NCBI RefSeq assembly: GCF_002835465.1
Contig: NZ_PIZM01000007.1
Coordinates: 62,001-126,000, forward strand
Source of the DNA: Psychromonas sp. psych-6C06
GTDB taxonomy: Bacteria; Pseudomonadota; Gammaproteobacteria; Enterobacterales; Psychromonadaceae
DNA length: 64,000 bases
Reading direction: 5' to 3'
This document shows positions 10,653 through 18,999 of the stretch, piece by piece (position 1 is the stretch's first letter; the number at the start of each line of letters is the position of its first letter). The notes under the pieces are model-generated. The model was not told the DNA's origin. It worked only from the letters and a program-made list of their open reading frames with translations, and made no database searches. The position numbers and the translations under genes are program-made.

Positions 10653-11066
10653 CTATTTCCAGCAATTTGTACCATTTGCATTAGTCGCTTGTTTGTCTTG
10701 ATCATGTGTAATTGATAGCGTTGCACAGTCACTATCAGCAGCCTGTGTATCAATCGCGGTTGCAGTTAGTGTAAAGCCAACAGCGGCAGAAACAGACCCG
10801 CTGGGCTGGATAGAGTAATAACCATTATCGGTGATAAATGGATGTGCTCCCATGCCTAAATCAGTATCTAAATTAGTAGCATAAGATCGGTGATCAAGGT
10901 AATACATCTCCTGACGATTAGCTAAATCAATAAGCGCAGATTGTGCTTCTGTGCGACGTGCTTTTTGTACATAACTTATATAACTTGGGTAAGCGATACT
11001 ACTTAAAACGGCAATGATAATTACAGTTACCAACAACTCTATCAGTGTAAATCCTCTGTTTTTCAT
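10653..11066 (-). CDS. pilE: Type IV minor pilin PilE
   Basis: 137 residues from the ATG at 11066. Upstream in-frame codons lack the pilin signature and a good ribosome site. The prepilin leader MKNRG is cut before FTLIELLVTVIII, and Glu5 is present. The C-terminal domain has the SYATNLDTDLGM and NGYYSI pattern of PilE and ends with a cysteine pair, DCATLSI and NCWK. It acts with PilV, PilW, PilX and PilY1 in pilus initiation and at the tip. An intercistronic hairpin separates it from pilY1. Confidence 0.9.
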   Translation of the reverse strand: MKNRGFTLIELLVTVIIIAVLSSIAYPSYISYVQKARRTEAQSALIDLANRQEMYYLDHRSYATNLDTDLGMGAHPFITDNGYYSIQPSGSVSAAVGFTLTATAIDTQAADSDCATLSITHDQDKQATNANGTNCWK

Positions 11067-11125
11067 ATTGTGCTCTTTATGTAAAGTTTGTTGCAACAAA
11101 GATGAGAAAATCATTGTTGCATTGT

Positions 11126-11160
11126 AACCTTGTCGCCTTAAGCAATAAGGCGACAAGGTT
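11126..11160 (-). other. 15-bp intercistronic hairpin between pilY1 and pilE
   Basis: A perfect inverted repeat, AACCTTGTCGCCTTA / TAAGGCGACAAGGTT, with a 5-base loop starts 6 bases after the pilY1 stop codon. No T-run follows on the minus strand, so it is not a typical intrinsic terminator. It may stabilise the 3' end of the long pilY1 message or partly uncouple pilE-tapY2 expression. Confidence 0.7.
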
Positions 11161-11166
11161 TGAAAA

Positions 11167-14100
11167 TTAGTTTTCTTTAAAGTAACTATAGATACGGCGA
11201 GGCATCATATCGGTATTAGTATCAACCGTTCCCTTAAAAATAACTTCTTCTTTTTGAGTTTCTTCATTATAGACAACCTGTTTATCACCTTGACCTACTC
11301 CTAACAGGCGAATAACGCTTTTTTCTTGGTCATCAACACCAGCGTGAATAACTAAGGAATCAGGTACACGGGAGCCAATATCTACTTTAGCAATCGCTTC
11401 CTCTTTATCATTTTTAAAACGACGTTCACCTGTGTGTAAGTCAACAGCATATAACCAACCTAAACCTAGATCGCCGACACCACAGCCAATATTAATCGTT
11501 GAATTAGGCACAAACGAGGTAAAATAGACAGTCCCTTCTAATACAGCGCCTTGCCCTAATGATTTCTCCCCGATCCCTGTAAATGCATACTTCCATCCTT
11601 TATAAGTACTTAAGTCTGCAAACACATCTAATATTTGCGAGCCACTGTAATTACCGACTGGATCCTCTTCAATACTATAAAGGTTAGCGATATTGATTGG
11701 TGTTGGCTTTTCGGGAAAACCGGTTTCACCAAATAACGTTGGGAAAATGGCATAATCATGAACAGAAAAGTAATAATCGTTAACATCAACACTAGAGGCT
11801 GGATGGGCTCTATCACCAGAGCCAATCAAAATGCCATCATAGGCAACCTTTTCATAGGAGAAAACGTCTTGGTCACTTTTGTTCACTTTATTCTGATAGG
11901 TTCTTACAATCACAGGCGCGGTAAAGAAGCGTCTATCTTGAGTCGTTGAATCACTTGCTAAGGAAGCAAGTTTAATAGTGCTCCATTTACTCGTATCTGT
12001 GCCTGCAAGATCCATTCGCCATAGGTTACCACCGGAGTCTCCAGCATAAAGTCGATCAACATACCCGTCGCTGTCTGCATCTAATAATCCAACCTGCCCA
12101 GGAATACTATCTCGCATACAATGAACATCATCAGTGGCACAAGTTGCTCCCCCTGTAGACCAAATTTTGTTCCCTGTTAACGCATCAACAATAAACACGC
12201 CTCGCCCAGCAACATCATCACAGTTTTCTGAAGCAGAAGGTATACAACTATCTTTATTAGTGTCATAACCCGCTCCGAACGCAAGCCCAGGACCTGTTGT
12301 TGGGGTACTACCTACTTTATAGGAAAACAAACCAATACTTGGCATCGACCATGTCTGAGCTAACTCAGAAAAACCGCTTGTACTAGCATCTATTTTCCAT
12401 GCCAATGACGGTGAGTCGGGGCTGGTAATATCTATTGCATAATAACTTTGCCCTCCACGGCGCATCCCTACAATGGCAATAATTTTACTCACCCCCCCAT
12501 CATTTTCGATAACTTTGATAGCAATAGGTGACAAATCCATTCCATATTGATGGTCACTTGATACAGGCGCATCGCGTAAAGAGGCCCCAAAGCTCAGAAG
12601 CTCTGCAGGAATAAACGCCCAATTTTCAGTGACACTATCACCGTTATCAGTAAACATATGTAAGAATCCAGCATTAGTACCGACTAATAAACGCACCACA
12701 TTAGCGCCATTTTCTGTATAGGTAATAGCAAGAGGTTTAGAATGCAAGGGATCGGCAAATATATCACTACGATAATCGACGCGAGAGTTATCGCCATTAT
12801 CATCATCAACATCAACTCCTTTCAACCAACTTAATGTATCAGCTAGATCTGTTTCATCTAGGCCTAATTCACTCGCAACAGCGGCGTCTGTAGCGACAGA
12901 GTAGTAAGCCTTAAGGTTTGTAATGTTAGGTTCTTTCAAAGTAGTTGGGTTAATATTACTAAGTACTTTACGGCTAGTCACATCACCTAGCATGGCTGCA
13001 ACCCCGCCTTCTGCAACGGCATTACCATCTTGATCCCCCCCCCAATAGGTAGAAGCGGAGTCCTTAATATTCCCGTCAGCATTGATAGCTGGCACACCAA
13101 GTCTATCGACTAAAACACCATCACTATTCATCGTTAATTTTTTAATATTACCCTGCCAAACTGATGTATTACTTGGCATAAACATAGAGTAATAAACTGA
13201 ATCTAAACTACGCGTTCTATCGAAGTTGTTGTTAGCAATAGCGGGTGATGAAAGGCTTGATGAACTATTTAAAATATCTAAAATAGTTGCTTGAAAAGCT
13301 TTCTGCAGAGCAATTGCATCTGAAGCGGGATAATAAGCCCCCCCCCCTCTGACTGCGGTCTCACTTAATAGCTCACCAGCATCATCGTCAGCGTCTTTAC
13401 CAAAACCAATCGTATAAGTAGTAATATGCTGATCGCCATTTGTTGCTTCTCCATCAATATCACTGCTATTCATCCACTCCGTTAACGTAGGCATAAAGCT
13501 ATCTTGAATTTTTCCTTGCCCTGTTAACGTGCTAATTAAAGAATTAGCTGCGGCATCTTTGGTTGGCTCACCGTCGGTCATCAGGATAATATAGGCGCGC
13601 TCCTGACAATTTTTAAATGGAGAGGTATATACCCCATTATTTTCAGCAGTCATATCTCGACCAGGTAGCGCGCTATCATTATCATCTCCAAAATATACCC
13701 CTTTACCAGCGTAATAACGGTATGCTTCATACATACTTTCACATAATGGTGTCCATGTTTCTGCATTAAGAGAGTTAATTCTATCGATTAAATCCTGTGA
13801 TTGTTGTGTATTACGTAACATCACTTTATCCACAATACGTGCGCCATTTTTATCACTCGCACCATCGCCATTATTTGCATTAAAAATACCTAAACCAAAA
13901 TCAACGGAAGGAGTACTACTGATCAAACTGCCAATTGCCTCTTTAGCGATATCTAAACGACTTTTACTAGTACTGCCACTATTTTTATGCCAATAGATAT
14001 AATTAGCCGAATACAAGGTGACTGCATCACTGCCCGAAAACACACTGTTTACAGTGGAAATATAAGGCCCATTTTTACCACTTCTCGGAAAGCCAGGATC

Positions 14101-14583
14101 ACCAGTTGTTGCCGGATTAGTGGGATCTTCATTAGAAAAATCCTCTTTACATTCAAACAGATCACCATTATTACCAGATAATGTTTTCCAGCGTGATTTA
14201 GAAGACTTTTTGTTAGGTACCCAGCGTCGCACATTACCGTTGTACAACCCGTTGCTAGCAAGTAACGCAATAGAAGCATTACAATTATTTTTACTAGTTA
14301 AAAAATATTGGTTGCTACCAGTATCAGGGACTTCTCCCCCCTGTTTCGTCCAATAGATGCGATCGGACTTACTACCAGCCCCATAATCCTGTGTATGATC
14401 ATAGGGCACAGCTACGACTTCCTCAGAGCTTCTCATGCTCCCAGAATTATCAAAAATAATCAGAACTTGAGGCCTTATTCCATTTTGCGCACTGACATCC
14501 GACACAAATAGTTCTGTGTCATCGGCAACCAATAACGAACAATAAGCAGTTAATAATGTTGCGAGCAATCGTTTCATAAACAT
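11167..14583 (-). CDS. pilY1: Type IV pilus tip-associated protein PilY1
   Basis: 1138 residues. A signal peptide (MFMKRLLATLLTAYCSLLVA) is followed by a von Willebrand A-like domain with the MIDAS motif FDNSGSM near residue 47. The C-terminal half is the PilY1 beta-propeller with a calcium loop, DADSDGYVD, near residue 836, the counterpart of the site that controls retraction in Pseudomonas. PilY1 is exported, sits at the pilus tip, and is needed for pilus assembly, adhesion and surface sensing. GGGAGA precedes the ATG. The coding strand contains a G10 run (residues about 412-415) and a G9 run (about 514-516), both in frame here, which could make expression phase-variable. Confidence 0.93.
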   Translation of the reverse strand: MFMKRLLATLLTAYCSLLVADDTELFVSDVSAQNGIRPQVLIIFDNSGSMRSSEEVVAVPYDHTQDYGAGSKSDRIYWTKQGGEVPDTGSNQYFLTSKNNCNASIALLASNGLYNGNVRRWVPNKKSSKSRWKTLSGNNGDLFECKEDFSNEDPTNPATTGDPGFPRSGKNGPYISTVNSVFSGSDAVTLYSANYIYWHKNSGSTSKSRLDIAKEAIGSLISSTPSVDFGLGIFNANNGDGASDKNGARIVDKVMLRNTQQSQDLIDRINSLNAETWTPLCESMYEAYRYYAGKGVYFGDDNDSALPGRDMTAENNGVYTSPFKNCQERAYIILMTDGEPTKDAAANSLISTLTGQGKIQDSFMPTLTEWMNSSDIDGEATNGDQHITTYTIGFGKDADDDAGELLSETAVRGGGAYYPASDAIALQKAFQATILDILNSSSSLSSPAIANNNFDRTRSLDSVYYSMFMPSNTSVWQGNIKKLTMNSDGVLVDRLGVPAINADGNIKDSASTYWGGDQDGNAVAEGGVAAMLGDVTSRKVLSNINPTTLKEPNITNLKAYYSVATDAAVASELGLDETDLADTLSWLKGVDVDDDNGDNSRVDYRSDIFADPLHSKPLAITYTENGANVVRLLVGTNAGFLHMFTDNGDSVTENWAFIPAELLSFGASLRDAPVSSDHQYGMDLSPIAIKVIENDGGVSKIIAIVGMRRGGQSYYAIDITSPDSPSLAWKIDASTSGFSELAQTWSMPSIGLFSYKVGSTPTTGPGLAFGAGYDTNKDSCIPSASENCDDVAGRGVFIVDALTGNKIWSTGGATCATDDVHCMRDSIPGQVGLLDADSDGYVDRLYAGDSGGNLWRMDLAGTDTSKWSTIKLASLASDSTTQDRRFFTAPVIVRTYQNKVNKSDQDVFSYEKVAYDGILIGSGDRAHPASSVDVNDYYFSVHDYAIFPTLFGETGFPEKPTPINIANLYSIEEDPVGNYSGSQILDVFADLSTYKGWKYAFTGIGEKSLGQGAVLEGTVYFTSFVPNSTINIGCGVGDLGLGWLYAVDLHTGERRFKNDKEEAIAKVDIGSRVPDSLVIHAGVDDQEKSVIRLLGVGQGDKQVVYNEETQKEEVIFKGTVDTNTDMMPRRIYSYFKEN
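13035..13043 (-). repeat. G9 homopolymer tract inside pilY1
   Basis: Nine consecutive C on the plus strand (G on the coding strand) encode the Trp-Gly-Gly-Asp segment in the middle of pilY1. Glycine could be coded without a pure G run, so the tract is not forced by the protein. Runs of this length are prone to slippage. Confidence 0.85.
13338..13347 (-). repeat. G10 homopolymer tract inside pilY1
   Basis: Ten consecutive C on the plus strand (G on the coding strand) encode Arg-Gly-Gly-Gly-Ala at about residue 413. The frame is open in this copy. A gain or loss of one base would truncate the protein before the propeller domain. Confidence 0.88.
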
Positions 14584-14652
14584 AATATTTCTCCCTTTGC
14601 CTTTCTAAAAGTACGCTGGCAATACGCTTTAAACCTATAAATTTACTGTTAA

Positions 14653-15093
14653 TTAATCTGAGATAATAGGTTGTTCAACCCCGATGCTCATAGCATTTTG
14701 AGCCCATTTAGCGCCCCCAGATTTTGTTCTTCCAAACTCATGTACAAAGTTAACTTGTAGATATTTACATTTGAAATTATTGCCACTTGCTTTCATGCGC
14801 CGTTTACAGTTTATTTCACCATTTAATTCAACATTACTGCTGACATCGCCATAGGAAAAAATAGTGTTCGTAGTTGCGCTAGCAAAGGATTGAGCTGTGC
14901 CTGAGCGGTGTAAAATTTCGTTGGCAGCACTGTTCAGAAGAATATTTGACTCTCCCTGTAACACGCGCGCATCAATCATCTTAAGCCCAAGAAAACTATT
15001 ACTCATTACCAAAACACCAAGTACTAATAACAATGGTAAAATTAACATCGCAATAAAAAGTGCGATCCCTCTTTGTTTATGTAAGCTAGTCAT
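14653..15093 (-). CDS. pilX: Type IV pilus minor pilin-like protein PilX
   Basis: 146 residues. The N-terminus HKQRGIALFIAMLILPLLL has the PilX-type leader and hydrophobic helix, but not the strict FTLIE motif, as is usual for PilX. The sequence LQGESNILLNSAANE follows the pattern of the PilX N-terminal family. The C-terminal part has a cysteine pair (NCKRR and KCKYL). Its start overlaps the pilW stop by 8 bases, so the two are probably translated together. Role: minor pilin of the initiation/tip complex with PilV, PilW and PilY1. Confidence 0.82.
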   Translation of the reverse strand: MTSLHKQRGIALFIAMLILPLLLVLGVLVMSNSFLGLKMIDARVLQGESNILLNSAANEILHRSGTAQSFASATTNTIFSYGDVSSNVELNGEINCKRRMKASGNNFKCKYLQVNFVHEFGRTKSGGAKWAQNAMSIGVEQPIISD

Positions 15094-16099
15094 TTACTAA
15101 TACCACGCTATTTTGGAAAAGAATCACTGTTGAAACGAGCTCTCTTTTATAATTATCATTGGCAGCAGGAAACAAGTAATCCCCCATTTGGTAAGTATTG
15201 CCATTTGTATAACCGGCAGTTTTCTCAAGAGATTTGACCAATAAAAATATTTTTACTCCGATCACTCGGCCAGTATCCCAATCATTATTGGTCACCTGTG
15301 AAGCACCAACAAAGGAGTGCACAGAGCCATCCCGTTCGCTTGCAACCAAAGCGTCTAATGCGAACATAAATTGCATACTTTCAACACCTTCCACTAAGAC
15401 TTCTTCACGAACCATTTTACTTGTTCGTAAGGTTAAGCGACGTAAACGACCAATCTCATCCTGCTTATCTAAGTAGTAGACGTGATGAATATATTCCCAA
15501 ACCGGTTTGACTGCACTACTGGTTAATGCACTGGCATCACCTTGGTAAACAGTTAACGCTGAGGTATTGATATCCAAGTAAAATCGATCAGCAATATAGC
15601 TACCCTCTTGCTGGTAACCACGTACTCTTTTTAATGAAAGGTAATCACTATTAACCACTAAGCTAGTATCACTGTCGCCATCATTAATACAACTCATCGC
15701 TAAGCTACCGATGGATGCAGGCACAGAAGCTGCCCACAAAGGGCGATATTTCCCGCCATTAGGGAAAGATCCACTGGATACATTGTCTAAGCAGTCATCA
15801 CTATTAGCGATAATTGCACCATTGAGATCCCACAAGCTTTTATTTTCACCAGTCGCCTGTGAAAAAAAGTACGATTGCTTGAGGTCTCGCGCTAATAGCT
15901 GCAAAGCAAACGTCGCATTTTCTTGACGTTCACCACTGCCCAGTGCTTCATTAGTTGCTCGTTGACTCGCAATAAAAACACTTAACAAACCAGCGGTTAA
16001 AAACAACGAAAGTAATATCGCAATCATCCATTCAACTAACGAATAACCTAACTGCTGGCGGATATTTTTAGGGGGTGAGATAAGACGAGGACCAATCAT
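15086..16099 (-). CDS. pilW: Type IV pilus minor pilin PilW
   Basis: 337 residues. The leader MIGPRLISPPKNIRQQLG is followed by YSLVEWMIAILLSLFL, a pilin helix with Glu5. The large C-terminal domain contains the RQENATFALQLLARDLK segment typical of PilW. It overlaps pilV by 4 bases and pilX by 8, so it lies in the middle of one translational unit. It is expected in the inner-membrane initiation complex and at the pilus tip. Confidence 0.87.
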   Translation of the reverse strand: MIGPRLISPPKNIRQQLGYSLVEWMIAILLSLFLTAGLLSVFIASQRATNEALGSGERQENATFALQLLARDLKQSYFFSQATGENKSLWDLNGAIIANSDDCLDNVSSGSFPNGGKYRPLWAASVPASIGSLAMSCINDGDSDTSLVVNSDYLSLKRVRGYQQEGSYIADRFYLDINTSALTVYQGDASALTSSAVKPVWEYIHHVYYLDKQDEIGRLRRLTLRTSKMVREEVLVEGVESMQFMFALDALVASERDGSVHSFVGASQVTNNDWDTGRVIGVKIFLLVKSLEKTAGYTNGNTYQMGDYLFPAANDNYKRELVSTVILFQNSVVLVND

Positions 16100-16710
16100 G
16101 ATGATTTACTGATGTAAGTTTCAACACTTAGCTGACGACGATGCGCATTCGCCGTACCACAAGTATTGGTTAGATCCGTCGCCCCAGCATTCGCAGCTGC
16201 ATCCTTACTTTTAACAGTTGAAAACCAACTAATGACGATCTGCACAAGCTCACCATCAGAGCCCGATGCCGGGGATACTGCTATGCAAGCATCTGCTTCA
16301 ACTAGGCCATTTTCACCATTTGTGCTGGCATTAACCTCTGCACCAGTAAATTTTTGCTTCCACTCATAAAGGTCGTTGTTTTTTATATCTTCGCCACTAC
16401 AATTAACAAACACCCCGCCCGACCCAATACAGTTCGGTATCGATAGGTTAGCATCTGTCAAGCTATCAATACTGTAGCTATTACCAGCACCACTTAGCCA
16501 TAAACGATTAAGTTGCATACGTTCAGTAATATCGGTAATAAGGGAATTGGCGAGACTTCTTTGCTGAATTTCGATAGTAGATTTGACGGCTGTAGATTGC
16601 ATGCCAGCTAAACCGAGCAAGCCGAGCGCTAAAATAAAGGCACTGATCATAATTTCAATCAGGCTAAATCCACCATGAGTGGCATTAATGTTTAAACAAG
16701 TCTTTTTCAT
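16096..16710 (-). CDS. pilV: Type IV pilus minor pilin PilV
   Basis: 204 residues. The leader ends at HGG before FSLIEIMISAFILALGLLG, with Glu5. LAGMQSTAVKSTIEIQQRSLAN and DITERMQLNR are the classic PilV continuation. A cysteine-containing C-terminal domain follows. It is the first gene of the minus-strand block (pilV, pilW, pilX, pilY1, pilE, tapY2). No fimU precedes it, and the next gene upstream, ispH, has its own terminator. Confidence 0.88.
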   Translation of the reverse strand: MKKTCLNINATHGGFSLIEIMISAFILALGLLGLAGMQSTAVKSTIEIQQRSLANSLITDITERMQLNRLWLSGAGNSYSIDSLTDANLSIPNCIGSGGVFVNCSGEDIKNNDLYEWKQKFTGAEVNASTNGENGLVEADACIAVSPASGSDGELVQIVISWFSTVKSKDAAANAGATDLTNTCGTANAHRRQLSVETYISKSS

Positions 16711-16840
16711 AAATCAATCCATTGCTTAACCTTAAAAAGGTTTCCAATCAATAATTATAGTTCGTGTTGAACATTAGGAATCAATAAAAGACAAAACTGA
16801 TGTGAATAGTAGGTGATCTCTTAGGGGAAAATGAGACACA

Positions 16841-16876
16841 AAAAAAGCCAATTTATAAAAATCATAAATTGGCTTT
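16841..16876 (-). terminator. Intrinsic terminator after ispH
   Basis: A perfect 13-base stem (AAAGCCAATTTAT / ATAAATTGGCTTT) with a 7-base loop is followed on the minus strand by a run of T. It lies about 130 bases after the ispH stop and before pilV, so it should end the lspA-fkpB-ispH transcript. Confidence 0.85.
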
Positions 16877-17005
16877 AAAAAAGACGACAGGCATTCTAAC
16901 AAAAACCGTCGATTACAATAACTACACACTCGTAATTATTTGATTTGTTTGTAAAATAAAATCGATAAGATAATATTCACAAGGTGACTTTAATAGTCGT
17001 TAGGC

Positions 17006-17950
17006 TTAGTCTATCTGTCTTACTCGTAGCTCAGCAGGCACCTCAAAAACTGTATTTTCACGCACACCAGGATTTTCAATGACTAACGTCCCACCGAGTG
17101 CTTGTAACTTATCAACCACCTCTTTAACTAATACTTCAGGTGCGGAAGCACCAGCTGTAACACCAACTTTATTGACATTTTCAAACCATTCGCAATTAAT
17201 ATCTGATGCATTATCAATAAGGTAAGCGTTCACTCCTTCGCAACTCGCCTTTTCTCGGAGACGGTTTGAGTTAGAAGAATTGGTTGAGCCGACGACTAAC
17301 ACTAGATCGGTTATTTGTGCGAGATCCTTCACTGAGTCCTGACGATTTTGGGTGGCATAGCAAATATCGTCTTTACGAGGGCCTTCTATTTCCGGAAACT
17401 TTTCACGTAATGCATTGATTATGTTGGCTGTATCATCTACTGAAAGCGTCGTTTGAGAGCTATAGCATAACTTAGTCGCATCTTTTACTTGTAACTTTTC
17501 TACATCCTCAGGCGACTCAACAAGATAAATTCCCCCCTTATCATTGTCATACTGCCCCATGGTACCAACGACTTCAGGGTGCCCTTCGTGACCAATTAAA
17601 ATACACTCCTGAGCACGGCGACTTGCTCGTGTTACTTCCATGTGCACTTTTGTCACTAACGGACAGGTCGCATCAAATACTTTTAACTCGCGTTTTTTCG
17701 CTTCATTACGTACTGATTGTGCTACACCATGGGCACTGAAAATAACAATATTATCATCGGGCACTTCATTGAGCTCTTCGACAAAAACCGCACCACGCGC
17801 TTTTAATCCGTCAACAACATACTGGTTATGAACCACTTCATGGCGAACATAAATAGGCGATGGAAAAAGATCTAAAGCTCGCTCAACAATTGAGATTGCA
17901 CGGTGTACCCCGGCACAGAAACCACGTGGGTTTGCTAAAATAATTTGCAT
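17006..17950 (-). CDS. ispH: 4-hydroxy-3-methylbut-2-enyl diphosphate reductase
   Basis: 314 residues, the normal length. The three iron-sulfur cysteines are visible in [24 protein letters not shown] and [10 protein letters not shown]. The conserved catalytic Glu region (AHGVA and TTLSVDDT) is also present. It makes IPP and DMAPP in the last step of the MEP pathway, using a [4Fe-4S] cluster in the cytoplasm. It is the last gene of the lspA-fkpB-ispH block, starting 9 bases after fkpB. Confidence 0.97.
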   Translation of the reverse strand: MQIILANPRGFCAGVHRAISIVERALDLFPSPIYVRHEVVHNQYVVDGLKARGAVFVEELNEVPDDNIVIFSAHGVAQSVRNEAKKRELKVFDATCPLVTKVHMEVTRASRRAQECILIGHEGHPEVVGTMGQYDNDKGGIYLVESPEDVEKLQVKDATKLCYSSQTTLSVDDTANIINALREKFPEIEGPRKDDICYATQNRQDSVKDLAQITDLVLVVGSTNSSNSNRLREKASCEGVNAYLIDNASDINCEWFENVNKVGVTAGASAPEVLVKEVVDKLQALGGTLVIENPGVRENTVFEVPAELRVRQID

Positions 17951-17959
17951 AATAAATAC

Positions 17960-18406
17960 CTAGCCTAATACTTCAAGTACATCAACTTCAAAAGTCAGTA
18001 TCTGACCAGCAAGTGGATGATTAAAATCAACGGTGACACTGTCCGCGATCACCTCACGAATAACACCGGGTAACTCGCTACCATCTGGTTGAGCAAAAGT
18101 AATAATTGTACCCACCTCTGCTGGGACATCGGCACTAAACTTACTTAACTCTAAATGATGGACGTTATCTGGGTTTGGCAAACCAAATGCATCTTCAGGT
18201 GCAAGGGTAAAAGTTTCAGACTGCCCCTCTGTTAAACCTAATAAACAACGCTCAAAATTAGGCGTTAGGCTACCATCCCCCATTACAAATTTTGCAGGCT
18301 TATTGTCAACCTTACTGCTGTCTACCGCAGAGCCATCGGCTAAACGGATTGAAAAGTGCATCATCACTTCACTGTCTGCAGTAATTGTTTTTGTTGAATC
18401 CGTCAT
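17960..18406 (-). CDS. fkpB: FKBP-type peptidyl-prolyl isomerase FkpB
   Basis: 148 residues of the SlyD/FkpB class. An FKBP fold (MHFSIRLADGSAVDSS; LTPNFERCLLGLTEG) contains an IF-type insert with APEDAFGLPNPDNV. No signal peptide and no His-rich tail, which separates it from SlyD. It probably assists folding in the cytoplasm. The start overlaps the last base of lspA, and ispH follows, the order found in E. coli. Confidence 0.93.
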   Translation of the reverse strand: MTDSTKTITADSEVMMHFSIRLADGSAVDSSKVDNKPAKFVMGDGSLTPNFERCLLGLTEGQSETFTLAPEDAFGLPNPDNVHHLELSKFSADVPAEVGTIITFAQPDGSELPGVIREVIADSVTVDFNHPLAGQILTFEVDVLEVLG

Positions 18407-18924
18407 TATTTATTTTCCTTTTCTTTTGCTTTATCTTTTTGCTCTTCAGGGTAGAGAAGAGAAGCAAGAATAATCATTGCGGCACCAATAAAAATAGCAA
18501 TATCCGCTACATTAAAGGTTGGCCAACGATAAAAACCTAAATCAAAATCTAAAAAATCAACCACATAGCCAAACATCAATCGATCCATCACATTACCGAT
18601 TGCGCCTGACAACACTAAACTAAAGGCAATATTTTCCCAACGTTTATTAACACTGTTGTTTTTCAATGAATACAGTAAATAGGCTGACACCGCAAAAGCA
18701 ATACTGGTAAACAGATACTTTTGCCAGCCGCCTGCATCGCCTAAGAAACTAAAAGCAGCTCCGTAATTACGCGCATAGGTAAAATTAAAAAAAGATAATA
18801 CTTCATAAGACTCATAAAGGTCGAGTGCCTGAACGGTCCAATATTTAGTTGCTTGATCTAAAATTAACAATACGGCAGTTATCCATAACCAGCGTAACCC
18901 TGACTTTTCAATTATCTCTGTCAT
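18406..18924 (-). CDS. lspA: Lipoprotein signal peptidase II
   Basis: 172 residues with four membrane helices. The two catalytic aspartates sit in GNVMDRLMFGYVVDF and FNVADIAIF. It cleaves diacylglyceryl prolipoproteins at the inner membrane; substrates in this window include BamD and at least three other lipoproteins. A hairpin with a T-run lies 27 bases upstream of its ATG, between ileS and lspA. This suggests that lspA-fkpB-ispH has reduced read-through or a separate start from ileS. Confidence 0.96.
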   Translation of the reverse strand: MTEIIEKSGLRWLWITAVLLILDQATKYWTVQALDLYESYEVLSFFNFTYARNYGAAFSFLGDAGGWQKYLFTSIAFAVSAYLLYSLKNNSVNKRWENIAFSLVLSGAIGNVMDRLMFGYVVDFLDFDLGFYRWPTFNVADIAIFIGAAMIILASLLYPEEQKDKAKEKENK

Positions 18925-18950
18925 TGCTTTCTCTTATTTTAAAGCTAAAA

Positions 18951-18978
18951 AAAACGCCTTAATAATGTAAGGCGTTTT
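18951..18978 (-). terminator. Intrinsic terminator between ileS and lspA
   Basis: An 11-base stem (AAAACGCCTTA / TAAGGCGTTTT) with a 6-base loop is followed on the minus strand by eight T (TTTTTTTTAGC). It begins 22 bases after the ileS stop and ends 27 bases before the lspA start. Confidence 0.8.
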
Positions 18979-18999
18979 ATTAAGGATCGTGCTTACTTA

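Noticed and set aside
10643-10753. N-terminal extension of the TapY2-like protein
   Set aside because: The longer frame overlaps pilE and has no signal sequence, while the ATG at 10642 has a good ribosome site and starts a signal peptide.
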